In this document: positions 8,604 to 16,102 of the stretch, in pieces
How the letters are laid out: every line of letters begins with the position of its first letter
How positions within the stretch are numbered: position 1 is the first letter of the stretch
NCBI RefSeq assembly: GCF_001908205.1
Contig: NZ_LGHL01000025.1
Coordinates: forward strand, 1 to 32,373
From: Bradyrhizobium sp. NAS80.1
Lineage (GTDB): Bacteria > Pseudomonadota > Alphaproteobacteria > Rhizobiales > Xanthobacteraceae
Direction of reading: 5' to 3'
DNA: 32,373 bases
Program-made: the position numbers and the translations under genes
Notes under the pieces: model-generated
The model's input: only the letters and a program-made list of their open reading frames with translations
What the model was told of the DNA's origin: nothing
Database searches by the model: none

Positions 8604-8621
8604 GCGTCCGACTTTGACCGG

Positions 8622-9434
8622 GTGCCGATTGTGACGACTGCGACTGCCAACCGAAGTTCTCAGCAGGGTGAATTGCTCAGCGTCGAAGCCATTTCGAAGA
8701 GATTTGGCGGCGTCCAGGCGCTCAAGGATGTGTCCTTTGCCATCGGCCGGAACGAAATTGTCGGCTTGATCGGGCCGAATGGGTCCGGCAAATCGACCTG
8801 CGTCAATTTGCTGTCGGGTCTTTTGCCCGTCAGCGGCGGTCAGGTGCGCTTCAAGGGCGAGGTTATCACCGGGCGACCTATCTATGATGTCGTCGCTCGA
8901 GGGCTGGCGCGCACGTTCCAGGCGACCCAGGTCTTTCCGGAATACACCGCACGGCAGAATGTGCTGGTCGGCTGTCACTCTATGTTCAAGGCCGGCGCTA
9001 TCGGCTCAATCTCGCGCGCGTCCCATGCCGTCAGCGAACATCGCCAAATCAGCAAGCAGGCCGACGAGGTGCTGGATTTTGTTGGTCTTGGTCCGCGCAA
9101 GGATCAGATCGCCGCGACGCTATCGGCCGCCGAGCAGCGCCTGCTGATGATCGCGGTTGCGCTGGCGGCGAGCCCGGATCTGGTTTTGCTCGACGAGCCA
9201 GCCGCCGGCATGGTGGCTGGCGAGCGTCGTGCGCTGGCGCGCATCATTCGTGACCTTCCGCAGCGTGGCATCAGCGCGCTCGTGATCGAGCATCACATGG
9301 GGCTGATCATGGAAGTGTGCGATCGCATTGTCGTGCTCAATTTTGGGCAGAAGATCGCGGAAGGAACGCCCGCCGAAATCCGCGCGAACCAGACAGTTAT
9401 CGACGCTTATCTCGGACATCGCGATCATGCTTGA
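8622..9434 (+). CDS. livG: Branched-chain-type ABC transporter ATPase (LivG-like)
   Basis: The 270-residue ATPase is one of two in a Liv/HAAT-type importer. Walker A is GPNGSGKST (about residues 51-59), Walker B is LVLLDEP, and the H-loop lies in LVIEHHMGLIMEVCDRIVVL. The LivG-specific sequence TFQATQVFPEYTARQNVLVG is present. The signature segment reads LSAAEQ instead of the usual LSYGxQ or LSGGQ, so the conserved glycine is replaced. The start is uncertain: GTG at 8622 or GTG at 8631, neither with a strong ribosome site. It is the first gene of the operon, and its end overlaps livF by 8 bp. The partner genes downstream suggest uptake of an organic acid rather than an amino acid. Confidence 0.92.
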   Translation: MPIVTTATANRSSQQGELLSVEAISKRFGGVQALKDVSFAIGRNEIVGLIGPNGSGKSTCVNLLSGLLPVSGGQVRFKGEVITGRPIYDVVARGLARTFQATQVFPEYTARQNVLVGCHSMFKAGAIGSISRASHAVSEHRQISKQADEVLDFVGLGPRKDQIAATLSAAEQRLLMIAVALAASPDLVLLDEPAAGMVAGERRALARIIRDLPQRGISALVIEHHMGLIMEVCDRIVVLNFGQKIAEGTPAEIRANQTVIDAYLGHRDHA

Positions 9435-10128
9435 GGTCAGCAATCTGCGGATCGGCTACGGGCTGGCCGAAGTCGTTCATGGCGTGTCGTTCGACGTCAA
9501 GGCCGGCGAATGCGTCTCGCTGATCGGCCCGAATGGCGCCGGAAAATCCACGATCCTGAAGGCGATCTGTGGGCTGATACCTGCGATGAGCGGCGAAATC
9601 CGCTTCGAAGGTCAGTCGATCCTGGGTTTGCCTGGGCATCGCGTGGCGCATCGCGGCATCTCGATGTGCCCGGAGGGCCGCCAGATGTTCGCGGAAATGA
9701 CGGTGCTCGAGAACCTGCAGCTCGGCGCATATTCACGGCGGCGCGAGTCCATCGAGGGCGACATCGACGAGATGATGGCGCTATTTCCGCGGCTGCGGGA
9801 ACGATCGGGGCAGTTGGCCGGCACCTTGTCCGGCGGCGAGCAGGAGATGGTGGCGATTGCTCGTGCGCTGATGGCTCGCCCGAGGCTCTGCATCTTCGAC
9901 GAACCCTCGCTCGGAATTGCACCGCGCGTGGTCGATGAAATTGAGCAGACGCTGCTCGCGATCAAGGCGCGGGGCGTTACCATTCTGCTGGTCGAGCAGT
10001 CGGTGTCGATGGCGCTGCGTGTTGCGGACCGCGCCTACGTGCTTGAGGCGGGCTTGATCGTGCTTGAGGGGCCGTCCGCGGACCTCGCCAGGAACGAGGG
10101 CGTGCAGAACGCCTATCTTGGTTATTGA
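9427..10128 (+). CDS. livF: Branched-chain-type ABC transporter ATPase (LivF-like)
   Basis: This 233-residue ATPase is the second nucleotide-binding subunit of the importer. The frame is open further upstream, but the ATG at 9427 gives the standard LivF N-terminus (MLEVSNLRIGYG) and overlaps livG by 8 bp. Walker A is GPNGAGKST (about 36-44), the signature is LSGGEQEMVAIARAL, Walker B is LCIFDEPSLG, and the H-loop lies near LLVEQSVSMAL. Unlike LivG, its signature is canonical. The usual LivF landmark CPEGRQMFAEMTVLENL is present. It acts on the cytoplasmic face with LivG, LivH and LivM. Confidence 0.95.
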   Translation: MLEVSNLRIGYGLAEVVHGVSFDVKAGECVSLIGPNGAGKSTILKAICGLIPAMSGEIRFEGQSILGLPGHRVAHRGISMCPEGRQMFAEMTVLENLQLGAYSRRRESIEGDIDEMMALFPRLRERSGQLAGTLSGGEQEMVAIARALMARPRLCIFDEPSLGIAPRVVDEIEQTLLAIKARGVTILLVEQSVSMALRVADRAYVLEAGLIVLEGPSADLARNEGVQNAYLGY

Positions 10129-10147
10129 ATTTCACGGGAGGAGCAAA

Positions 10148-11356
10148 ATGAAAAAGTTTCTGACGTTCTCTATTGCTGCGGCGATGCTGGCGGCGGCGCC
10201 GGCGGTTGCGGCCGAGAAGACGCTGTCGGTCGGCTACAGCGATGCGCTGAGCGGCGGCGGTGCGGTCTATGGCGTGCCGCAGAAGAAGGCGATCGATCTC
10301 GCCATCGAAGAAATCAACAGCGCGGGTGGTATCAAGGTCGGCGCCGACAACTACAAGATCAAGACGATCGACTACGACGACAAGGCCGACTCGACCGAGG
10401 CCACCAACGTCGCGCGCAAGCTGATCGACCGCGATGGCGTTCAGTTCATTCTGGGGTATTGCTGCTCGGCATCCGGCGGCGCGATGGCATCGTTCATCGG
10501 CAAGGAGGACGTCATCGTTCTCGTCGGCACCGCTGGCGCGCGTTCGATCACCTCGCTCGGCAGCAAGAACGTGTTCCGCACTCGTCCGCCGGGTGACTAC
10601 ACCGGCGCCGCCGCTGGCCGCTACATTGCGCAGCAGGGCGTGAAGACGCTCGGCGTCCTCGCGGTGCGCGACGTCGCTCTGTATACCCAGTACCGTGAGG
10701 CCATGATCAAGGCGTTCGAAGACGCGGGTGGCAAGGTCGTTGCCCTTGAGACGTTCGGTGGCCATGATCGCGATATGACGGCTCAGCTCACCAAGCTGCG
10801 CGGCCTCAATCCTGATGCGCTGTTCATCTCGGGTTATGTCGAGCAGGTCGCATTCAGCCATCGTCAGGCCTCCGAACTCGGCATCAAGGTCAAGCGCTTT
10901 GGTTTCTCCGGCGGCAGCCCCGAGCAGTTCCTGAAGGTCGCCACCAACGAGCAGATGGATGGCGTTATCGATCTGCTGGCGATCGAGTTCAATGCCGAAA
11001 TTCTGGGCCCGAAGGCGACCGCGTTCGTCGAACACTACAAGAAGAAGTACAACGAGAACCCGACGCCGAACACAGCCTATGCCTATGACCAGGTGTATGT
11101 GCTCCGTGACGCACTGCAGGCCGCCGGCACGGTGACCGATCTGAAGAAGATCCAAGATACCCTGCGCAACCTGCCGGTGCCGAAGGAAGCCTTGCTCAAG
11201 TATCTGCCGATCGACGGCAAGATGTTCGACGGCAAGGGCCAGGCTTACATCTCGAACGGTGCCTTCCAGTGGACCAACGGCAACTGGAAGTTCGTGGCCG
11301 AGCTTCCGTCCGACTCTGTGGCGTATTCCAACTTCCTCAAGACGGTTCGCGACTAG
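10148..11356 (+). CDS. Periplasmic substrate-binding protein of the Liv-type importer
   Basis: The 402-residue protein starts at ATG 10148 with a strong GGGAGGAG ribosome site. A signal peptide (residues 1-21, FLTFSIAAAMLAAAPAVAA) is followed by a type I periplasmic binding fold of the leucine/benzoate-binding (Peripla_BP_6) class: VGYSDALSGGGAVYG, AIEEINSAGGI, ARKLIDRDGVQFILG. It captures the substrate and delivers it to LivH/LivM. Homologues in catabolic operons bind aromatic or aliphatic acids. The operon context (CoA ligase, dehydrogenases) favours such a ligand here, but it cannot be identified from sequence. A strong hairpin sits just after its stop, which commonly boosts binding-protein mRNA relative to the permease genes. 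Confidence 0.92.
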   Translation: MKKFLTFSIAAAMLAAAPAVAAEKTLSVGYSDALSGGGAVYGVPQKKAIDLAIEEINSAGGIKVGADNYKIKTIDYDDKADSTEATNVARKLIDRDGVQFILGYCCSASGGAMASFIGKEDVIVLVGTAGARSITSLGSKNVFRTRPPGDYTGAAAGRYIAQQGVKTLGVLAVRDVALYTQYREAMIKAFEDAGGKVVALETFGGHDRDMTAQLTKLRGLNPDALFISGYVEQVAFSHRQASELGIKVKRFGFSGGSPEQFLKVATNEQMDGVIDLLAIEFNAEILGPKATAFVEHYKKKYNENPTPNTAYAYDQVYVLRDALQAAGTVTDLKKIQDTLRNLPVPKEALLKYLPIDGKMFDGKGQAYISNGAFQWTNGNWKFVAELPSDSVAYSNFLKTVRD

Positions 11357-11366
11357 CGCATCGACC

Positions 11367-11392
11367 GACCGGCCTGCGAGAGCAGGCCGGTC
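11367..11392 (+). terminator. Intercistronic hairpin after the binding-protein gene
   Basis: GACCGGCCTGC (11367-11377) and GCAGGCCGGTC (11382-11392) form a perfect 11-bp stem with a GAGA tetraloop of the GNRA type. No T-run follows, and livH starts 14 bp later. It is therefore better read as an mRNA-stabilising or attenuating element than as a full terminator. Confidence 0.7.
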
Positions 11393-11405
11393 AGGAAACC
11401 CTGCC

Positions 11406-12272
11406 ATGATCATCGATTTCCTTCAGCAGATCTTCAACGGCCTCGTCGTCGGCAGCATCTACACGCTGATCGCGCTCGGCCTGACGACGATCTTCGGCAT
11501 TCTCGGTATCGCGCATTTCGCGCATGGCAGCGTCGCCATGTTCGGCGGCTATCTCGTCTTCTTCCTCATTTCTGCGCTGGGGATCGGCCTTCTGCCGTCC
11601 TTCGTCCTAGCGATGATGTGCGGCGCGTTGCTCGGCGTCGTGCTTGAACGGGTGGCTTACTACCCGGTGAGAAATGCGCCGCCGATCAACTCCTTCATCA
11701 TTGCGCTCGGTCTGACGTTGATCATCGAAAAGGCCAACCTGCTGGCCTTCGGTGTCGATCAGGTGATTATCCCGACGCCATTTGGCCGTGTCTTCTCTGT
11801 CGGCGGCGTCACCATGCCTGAGTTGCGCATTTATGTGTTGCTCACGGCAGCGGTCCTGGTCGGCGGCATGACGCTGCTGATCCAGCGAACCTGGATCGGC
11901 AAGGCAGTCCGCGCCGTCGCGCAAAATCGACCCGCGGCAGTATTAATGGGCATCAACGTCAATTCCGTTTCGATGTTCGTGTTCGCTCTCAGCTCGGCGC
12001 TCGGCGTAGCCGCCGGCGTCCTGATCGGCGCGCTGTTCGCTGTTGCGCCTGGCGTCAGCGAGGGGCTGGTGGTCAAGGGCTTTGCGGTTCTCATTCTCGG
12101 CGGGCTTGGCTCCATTCCGGGCGCGATTGTCGGCGGCATGGTGCTCGGCGTGACCGAGGCGTTTTCGGCCGCGTTCATCTCGTCTGGCTATAAGGATGTA
12201 ATCTCCTTCCTGCTGATGATCGCTGTTCTGCTGGTGCGTCCCGAGGGACTGATGCGCGGGAAGGCACAATAA
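11406..12272 (+). CDS. livH: Branched-chain-type ABC transporter permease (LivH-like)
   Basis: The 288-residue integral membrane protein starts at ATG 11406 with MIIDFLQQIFNGLVVGSIYT, the typical LivH opening. The frame upstream of this start is not LivH-like. Several hydrophobic segments are visible (about 13-30, 33-55, 60-80, 90-110, 140-160, 190-215, 225-245, 260-280). Conserved family blocks include FGILGIAHFAHGSVAMFGGY near the N-terminus and FAVLILGGLGSIPGAIVGG near the C-terminus, the latter being the ATPase-coupling region. It forms the inner-membrane channel with LivM. It follows the binding-protein gene by 49 bp, containing the hairpin, and its TAA overlaps the livM ATG by one base. 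Confidence 0.95.
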   Translation: MIIDFLQQIFNGLVVGSIYTLIALGLTTIFGILGIAHFAHGSVAMFGGYLVFFLISALGIGLLPSFVLAMMCGALLGVVLERVAYYPVRNAPPINSFIIALGLTLIIEKANLLAFGVDQVIIPTPFGRVFSVGGVTMPELRIYVLLTAAVLVGGMTLLIQRTWIGKAVRAVAQNRPAAVLMGINVNSVSMFVFALSSALGVAAGVLIGALFAVAPGVSEGLVVKGFAVLILGGLGSIPGAIVGGMVLGVTEAFSAAFISSGYKDVISFLLMIAVLLVRPEGLMRGKAQ

Positions 12273-13243
12273 TGTGGAGAGTTCTGGCTATTGCAGTTCT
12301 CGTCGCGGCGGCGATCATCTTTCCGCTGATCGTCACGGTGAACTACTTCCTGCATCTTGCGATTCTCGCGCTGATCTTCGTCATGGTGGCGCAAGGCGCC
12401 AACATCATTCAGGGCTATACCGGGTACGTCTCGATCGCTCAGGGCGCGTTCATGGGGATCGGCGCCTATTCGTCCGCATTGCTCAGCATGCGGCTCGGCC
12501 TTCCGGTGTGGGTGTCGATGGTGGTCGCGCCGATCATTACAGCTGTTGCGGCCGTGGTCGCCGGTTACCCCTCGCTCCGGGTAAAGGGCCACTATTTCGC
12601 AATCGTGACGCTTGCCATGAATATGGTGGTGTTCATCGTTCTGGTGAACTGGATCTCGCTGACCAAGGGCGAGCCGGGACTGCCGAGCATTCCGTCGCCC
12701 GAACCGATCAATCTTGGCTTCGTTGAATTCGCATTCGAGAAGCGGCGGCCGTATTACTATCTGACTCTGACCATGTTGCTTGCGGTGATGACGATCGTGA
12801 CGCTGATCGTGCGCTCGCGCATCGGCCAGGTGTTGCAGGCGATCCGTCAGAACGAGGTATTCGCCGAGGCCGCGGGCATCGCTTGCTGGAAATACAAGCT
12901 GTTTGCCTTCGTATTTAGCGCCTCGTTGGCCGGGCTCGCTGGCGCGCTCTATGCGCACTATATGGGCTTCATCAACCCGACGCCGTTCTCGGCGGATGCT
13001 TCGCTCAATGCCATTCTCGCAGTTATTCTCGGCGGAAGCGGCACTCTGACCGGTCCTCTGGTAGGCGGTGCGTTGACGGTTCTGCTGCCGGAGGTGCTGC
13101 GTGTCGCCGAAGTCTACCGCTTGATCGCCTACGGATTGATTCTCATTCTGGCGGTGATTTTCCTCCCGCGCGGTCTTGTGCCTGCGATAGCCAGTCTTGC
13201 GGCGCGGCTGCGCCGAAGCAAACCGGAAGGGGGTGCCGCATGA
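12272..13243 (+). CDS. livM: Branched-chain-type ABC transporter permease (LivM-like)
   Basis: The 323-residue second permease subunit has about eight to ten hydrophobic segments and the LivM landmarks. These include GYTGYVSIAQGAFMGIGAY near residues 50-68, a glycine-rich GEPGLPSIPSP loop near 130, RSRIGQVLQAIRQNEVFAEA near 178-197 and VILGGSGTLTGPLVGG near 252-267. It pairs with LivH to move substrate across the inner membrane. Translation is coupled on both sides: a 1-base overlap with livH and an ATGA overlap with the following ligase gene. The fusion of transport and catabolic genes into one transcript is strong evidence that the ligase acts on the imported compound. Confidence 0.95.
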   Translation: MWRVLAIAVLVAAAIIFPLIVTVNYFLHLAILALIFVMVAQGANIIQGYTGYVSIAQGAFMGIGAYSSALLSMRLGLPVWVSMVVAPIITAVAAVVAGYPSLRVKGHYFAIVTLAMNMVVFIVLVNWISLTKGEPGLPSIPSPEPINLGFVEFAFEKRRPYYYLTLTMLLAVMTIVTLIVRSRIGQVLQAIRQNEVFAEAAGIACWKYKLFAFVFSASLAGLAGALYAHYMGFINPTPFSADASLNAILAVILGGSGTLTGPLVGGALTVLLPEVLRVAEVYRLIAYGLILILAVIFLPRGLVPAIASLAARLRRSKPEGGAA

Positions 13244-14748
13244 AGATGCATCTCGCGAACTTCGTCCGCTTTAATGCGCGAATGCATCCCGATGCCATCG
13301 CGGTGAAAGCCAGCGGCGAAGCCATCACGTACCGTCAACTCGACCGGAGCGCCGCTGGCAGCGCGCGTGCCTTGCGGAATCTCGGTGTTCGTGCCGGAGA
13401 TCGCGTCCTGTTCATTCTCCCGAACAGTATGCGCTGGGTGGTACTGTATCAGGGCATCATGCAGGCCGGCGCGGTCCCCGTACCGGTGAACCCGCTGCTT
13501 GCGGGGCCGGAGCTCGCCGGAATCGTTAGGGATTGTGACCCGAGGCTGGTCCTCGCCGGGTCGAAGGTCATTGCCGATCTTCAGGCGGAACTGAGCGGCA
13601 TTGCTCTTCATGATCTCGACCGCGAGCCAATCACACTTGCGGAAGCCGATCCGGCGCCGTTGCCGCATGCGAAAGCCGACGACGTCGCGGTCATCCTCTA
13701 CTCGTCCGGCTCCACGGGGATGCCCAAGGGCATCGAATTGACTCATGGTGGAGTTTTCTGGAACGTTCAGGCGTTCGCGTTCGATCTCCTGAAGCTGTCG
13801 GAGAGCGATCGTTGCCTGACCGCACTTCCGCTCAGCCATGTTTTCGGCCACACGTGCGTGTTCTCGGCGTTCCTGTTCGCCGGTGCGCAGATCGTGCTGC
13901 CGGATCGCTTCGACGCCCCAGCGTTCCTCAAGACCATTCACGACGAGAAGATCACGGTCTTCATGGGCGTTCCGACGATGTACTGGACGCTGCTGAAGGA
14001 GGAGCTGCCTGCCCATTACGACCTGTCATCGTGGAAGGCATGTGTCGCGGGCGGGCAGGCATTGCCGGAAGAAGTTCACCGTCGGTTCGAGGAAAAGTTC
14101 AGCGTGCGGATCTCGGAGGGCTTCGGCATGACTGAAGCCAGTCCGTCAATCGCCAACTGCCGGCTCTGGAACGCGCCACGTAAGCTCGGTTCTGCGGGAC
14201 AGCCGCTGTTCGGCGTCGAATTGCGCATCGTCAACGAGGACGGACAGGATGTTCCGGTCGGCGAACGCGGTGAAATCGCAATTTCGAGCCCCGGATTGGC
14301 GCGCGGCTACTTCCGTCAGCCGGAACTGACCGCCAAGACATTCCGCGACGGCTGGCTCTACTCCGGCGACATCGGCTACCTCGACGAAGATGGCTTCCTC
14401 TACGTGGTCGACCGGAAGAAGGAGATGATCATCACCGGCGGATACAACGTCTATCCGCGTGAGATCGAAGAGATTGCACATGGCGTCGATGGCATTTTCG
14501 AGGTCGCCGCTATCGGCGTACCTGATGAGAGGCTCGGCGAACGGATCGTCGCTTTCGTAGTGCCGTTGCCCGGCACCGGTGTAACCGGCGGGGAGTTTCT
14601 CGATCACTGCAATAACAAGCTCGCCCGCTACAAGGTGCCGCGCGAGGTGCGGTTCGTCGATACGCTGCCGCGCAATGCCACCGGCAAGATTGATCGCATC
14701 AAGCTGCGCGCCATGGGCGCAAACCGGACTCCGGAGAGAAGCGCATGA
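13240..14748 (+). CDS. Acyl-CoA synthetase (AMP-forming acid:CoA ligase)
   Basis: The 502-residue ANL-superfamily enzyme activates a carboxylic acid to its CoA thioester through an acyl-AMP. The P-loop motif YSSGSTGMPKG lies at about residues 154-164 and the A5 motif GFGMTEASP near 290-300. The hinge region is SGDIGYLDEDGFLYVVDRKK followed by GGYNVYPREIEE, and the catalytic lysine is K483 in ATGKIDRIK. The ATG at 13240 overlaps the livM stop (ATGA) and follows GGAAGGGGG. Length and motifs fit the long-chain or 4-coumarate-like ligase group. Substrate specificity (aliphatic, cyclic or aromatic acid) cannot be fixed. It is the first committed step after import in this operon. Confidence 0.93.
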   Translation: MKMHLANFVRFNARMHPDAIAVKASGEAITYRQLDRSAAGSARALRNLGVRAGDRVLFILPNSMRWVVLYQGIMQAGAVPVPVNPLLAGPELAGIVRDCDPRLVLAGSKVIADLQAELSGIALHDLDREPITLAEADPAPLPHAKADDVAVILYSSGSTGMPKGIELTHGGVFWNVQAFAFDLLKLSESDRCLTALPLSHVFGHTCVFSAFLFAGAQIVLPDRFDAPAFLKTIHDEKITVFMGVPTMYWTLLKEELPAHYDLSSWKACVAGGQALPEEVHRRFEEKFSVRISEGFGMTEASPSIANCRLWNAPRKLGSAGQPLFGVELRIVNEDGQDVPVGERGEIAISSPGLARGYFRQPELTAKTFRDGWLYSGDIGYLDEDGFLYVVDRKKEMIITGGYNVYPREIEEIAHGVDGIFEVAAIGVPDERLGERIVAFVVPLPGTGVTGGEFLDHCNNKLARYKVPREVRFVDTLPRNATGKIDRIKLRAMGANRTPERSA

Positions 14749-15266
14749 ATACGGAGGACTTCCGGCGCCTTCTCACCGAATTTACGCTGGCGGCCGAGGC
14801 TGCGGATGGCGAGCGTTTCGCGCGATGCTTCACCGAAGACGGTATCTATTACGACTACATCTACGGTGCGCATCGCGGCCGCAAGGAAATCGCCTACATG
14901 CTGGAACAGCTGTTCCGGCGCGATGCGGATGATGATTATCGCTGGGAGATGTTTGATCCAGTGTTCGACGGCAAGATGGGCTATGCCTGGTCGCTGTCGA
15001 GCTTCACGTCGCTCGTGCCGCAGTTCAAGGGAAAGTTTGTCGTCATTGACGGGATGAGCCGCTTCCTGGTTCGTGACGGTCTGTTCAGCGAATATCGTGA
15101 ATCGGTGAATGGCGGCGTCGCCATGCAGCAGCTTGGCGTCGAGCCGGAGCGGATGGCGAAAATTCTCAAGCGCTGGGGTGGCTGGTTGAGGGAACGACCG
15201 GAGACGGTCGACTATTTGGCGCGTCCGCGTGCCCTCGATGGCAAGATGCCTTCGCAGGATCGATGA
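14745..15266 (+). CDS. NTF2/SnoaL-fold protein of the acyl-CoA operon
   Basis: This 173-residue protein looks like a SnoaL/NTF2-like cone-fold member. An N-terminal helix (DFRRLLTEFTLAAEAADGER) precedes FARCFTEDGIYYDYIYGAHR and GRKEIAYMLEQLF, then mixed strands (AWSLSSFTS, VVIDGMSRFLVRDGLFSEY). The fold covers about residues 1-130. The C-terminal 40 residues (MAKILKRWGGWLRERPE) are an added helix. SnoaL-fold enzymes act as isomerases, dehydratases or cyclases, including in steroid degradation. The Asp and Tyr residues of DGIYYDYIY could sit in a pocket. Its ATG overlaps the ligase stop (ATGA), so it is certainly part of the operon. The precise reaction is unknown. Confidence 0.8.
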   Translation: MNTEDFRRLLTEFTLAAEAADGERFARCFTEDGIYYDYIYGAHRGRKEIAYMLEQLFRRDADDDYRWEMFDPVFDGKMGYAWSLSSFTSLVPQFKGKFVVIDGMSRFLVRDGLFSEYRESVNGGVAMQQLGVEPERMAKILKRWGGWLRERPETVDYLARPRALDGKMPSQDR

Positions 15267-15276
15267 GGAAACGAAC

Positions 15277-16089
15277 ATGAGCTATCAGCACATCCTTTAT
15301 GATGTCGACGCCAAGATCGCGACGATCACCCTCAATCGCCCGGACCGGATGAATGCCTGGACCGCGACCATGGAGCGGGAGGTGCGGCAGGCGATGGACG
15401 CCGCGGCTGCTGATGACGGTGTTCGTGCCATTATTCTGACCGGCGCCGGCCGGGCATTCTGCGCCGGCGCGGACATGGAGGATCTCAAGACGCTGGATCC
15501 GAACGACATCCGCAGTGACGAGTGGATGAAGCCGTTCAACATGAACCGCCGGCCGGACTGGCAGACTCGCTATTCGTTCTATCCGGCGATTCCGAAACCG
15601 GTGATCGGGATGCTGAACGGCGCGGCCGCCGGTATCGGGCTTGTCCATGCGCTGTATTGCGATGTGCGTTTCGCCGCGGATAATACTGTTTTTACTACGT
15701 CGTTCTCGCGGCGAGGGCTGATTGCTGAGCACGGCCTGAGCTGGATGCTGCCGAGGATCGTCGGCCACGCAAATGCACTTGATCTGTTGATGTCGGCGCG
15801 CCGCGTTTCGAGTGCCGAGGCGCTGCAGATCGGCTTGGTCAATCGCCTGTATCCGGCCGACCAGCTGCGCGAGAAGACGCTTGAATATGCGCGTGATCTC
15901 GTCGATTTCGTCTCGCCGCGGGCGCTCGGTGTCATCAAGCGTCAGGTCTACGAGGTGCCGTTCCAGACGCTGGCGGAGGCGACAATCGACGCCAATCGCG
16001 AAATGGCCTTGGCGGCGCAAAGTGAGGATTTCCGCGAGGGCGTCGCGAGCTTCCTCGAAAAGCGTCCGCCGCGGTTCTCGGGCAAGTAA
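15277..16089 (+). CDS. Enoyl-CoA hydratase/isomerase family protein (crotonase)
   Basis: The 270-residue crotonase starts at ATG 15277 with GAGGAAACG upstream. The frame is open from 15229, but only the later start has the family N-terminus. The CoA-binding and oxyanion-hole block GAGRAFCAGADM lies near residues 56-67, and a second one (NGAAAGIGL) near 114-122. By eye alignment the two glutamates of classical enoyl-CoA hydratase fall on V123 and F143. A glutamate appears instead in GLIAEHGLSW (E151). The enzyme may therefore be an isomerase, a hydratase of a distinct subgroup, or a C-C hydrolase. It lies 10 bp after the NTF2-like gene and 13 bp before the first dehydrogenase gene. Confidence 0.9.
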   Translation: MSYQHILYDVDAKIATITLNRPDRMNAWTATMEREVRQAMDAAAADDGVRAIILTGAGRAFCAGADMEDLKTLDPNDIRSDEWMKPFNMNRRPDWQTRYSFYPAIPKPVIGMLNGAAAGIGLVHALYCDVRFAADNTVFTTSFSRRGLIAEHGLSWMLPRIVGHANALDLLMSARRVSSAEALQIGLVNRLYPADQLREKTLEYARDLVDFVSPRALGVIKRQVYEVPFQTLAEATIDANREMALAAQSEDFREGVASFLEKRPPRFSGK

Positions 16090-16102
16090 ATCGGATTCAT
16101 CG

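Noticed and set aside
9977..11413. 478-codon frame on the minus strand opposite the binding-protein gene
   Set aside because: It lies fully antisense to a gene with signal peptide, family blocks and a strong ribosome site. The translation is low-complexity and has no family motif. It is a GC-rich shadow.
12188..12958. 256-codon minus-strand frame opposite livM
   Set aside because: Its His/Arg/Asp-rich translation is typical of the antisense of membrane proteins.
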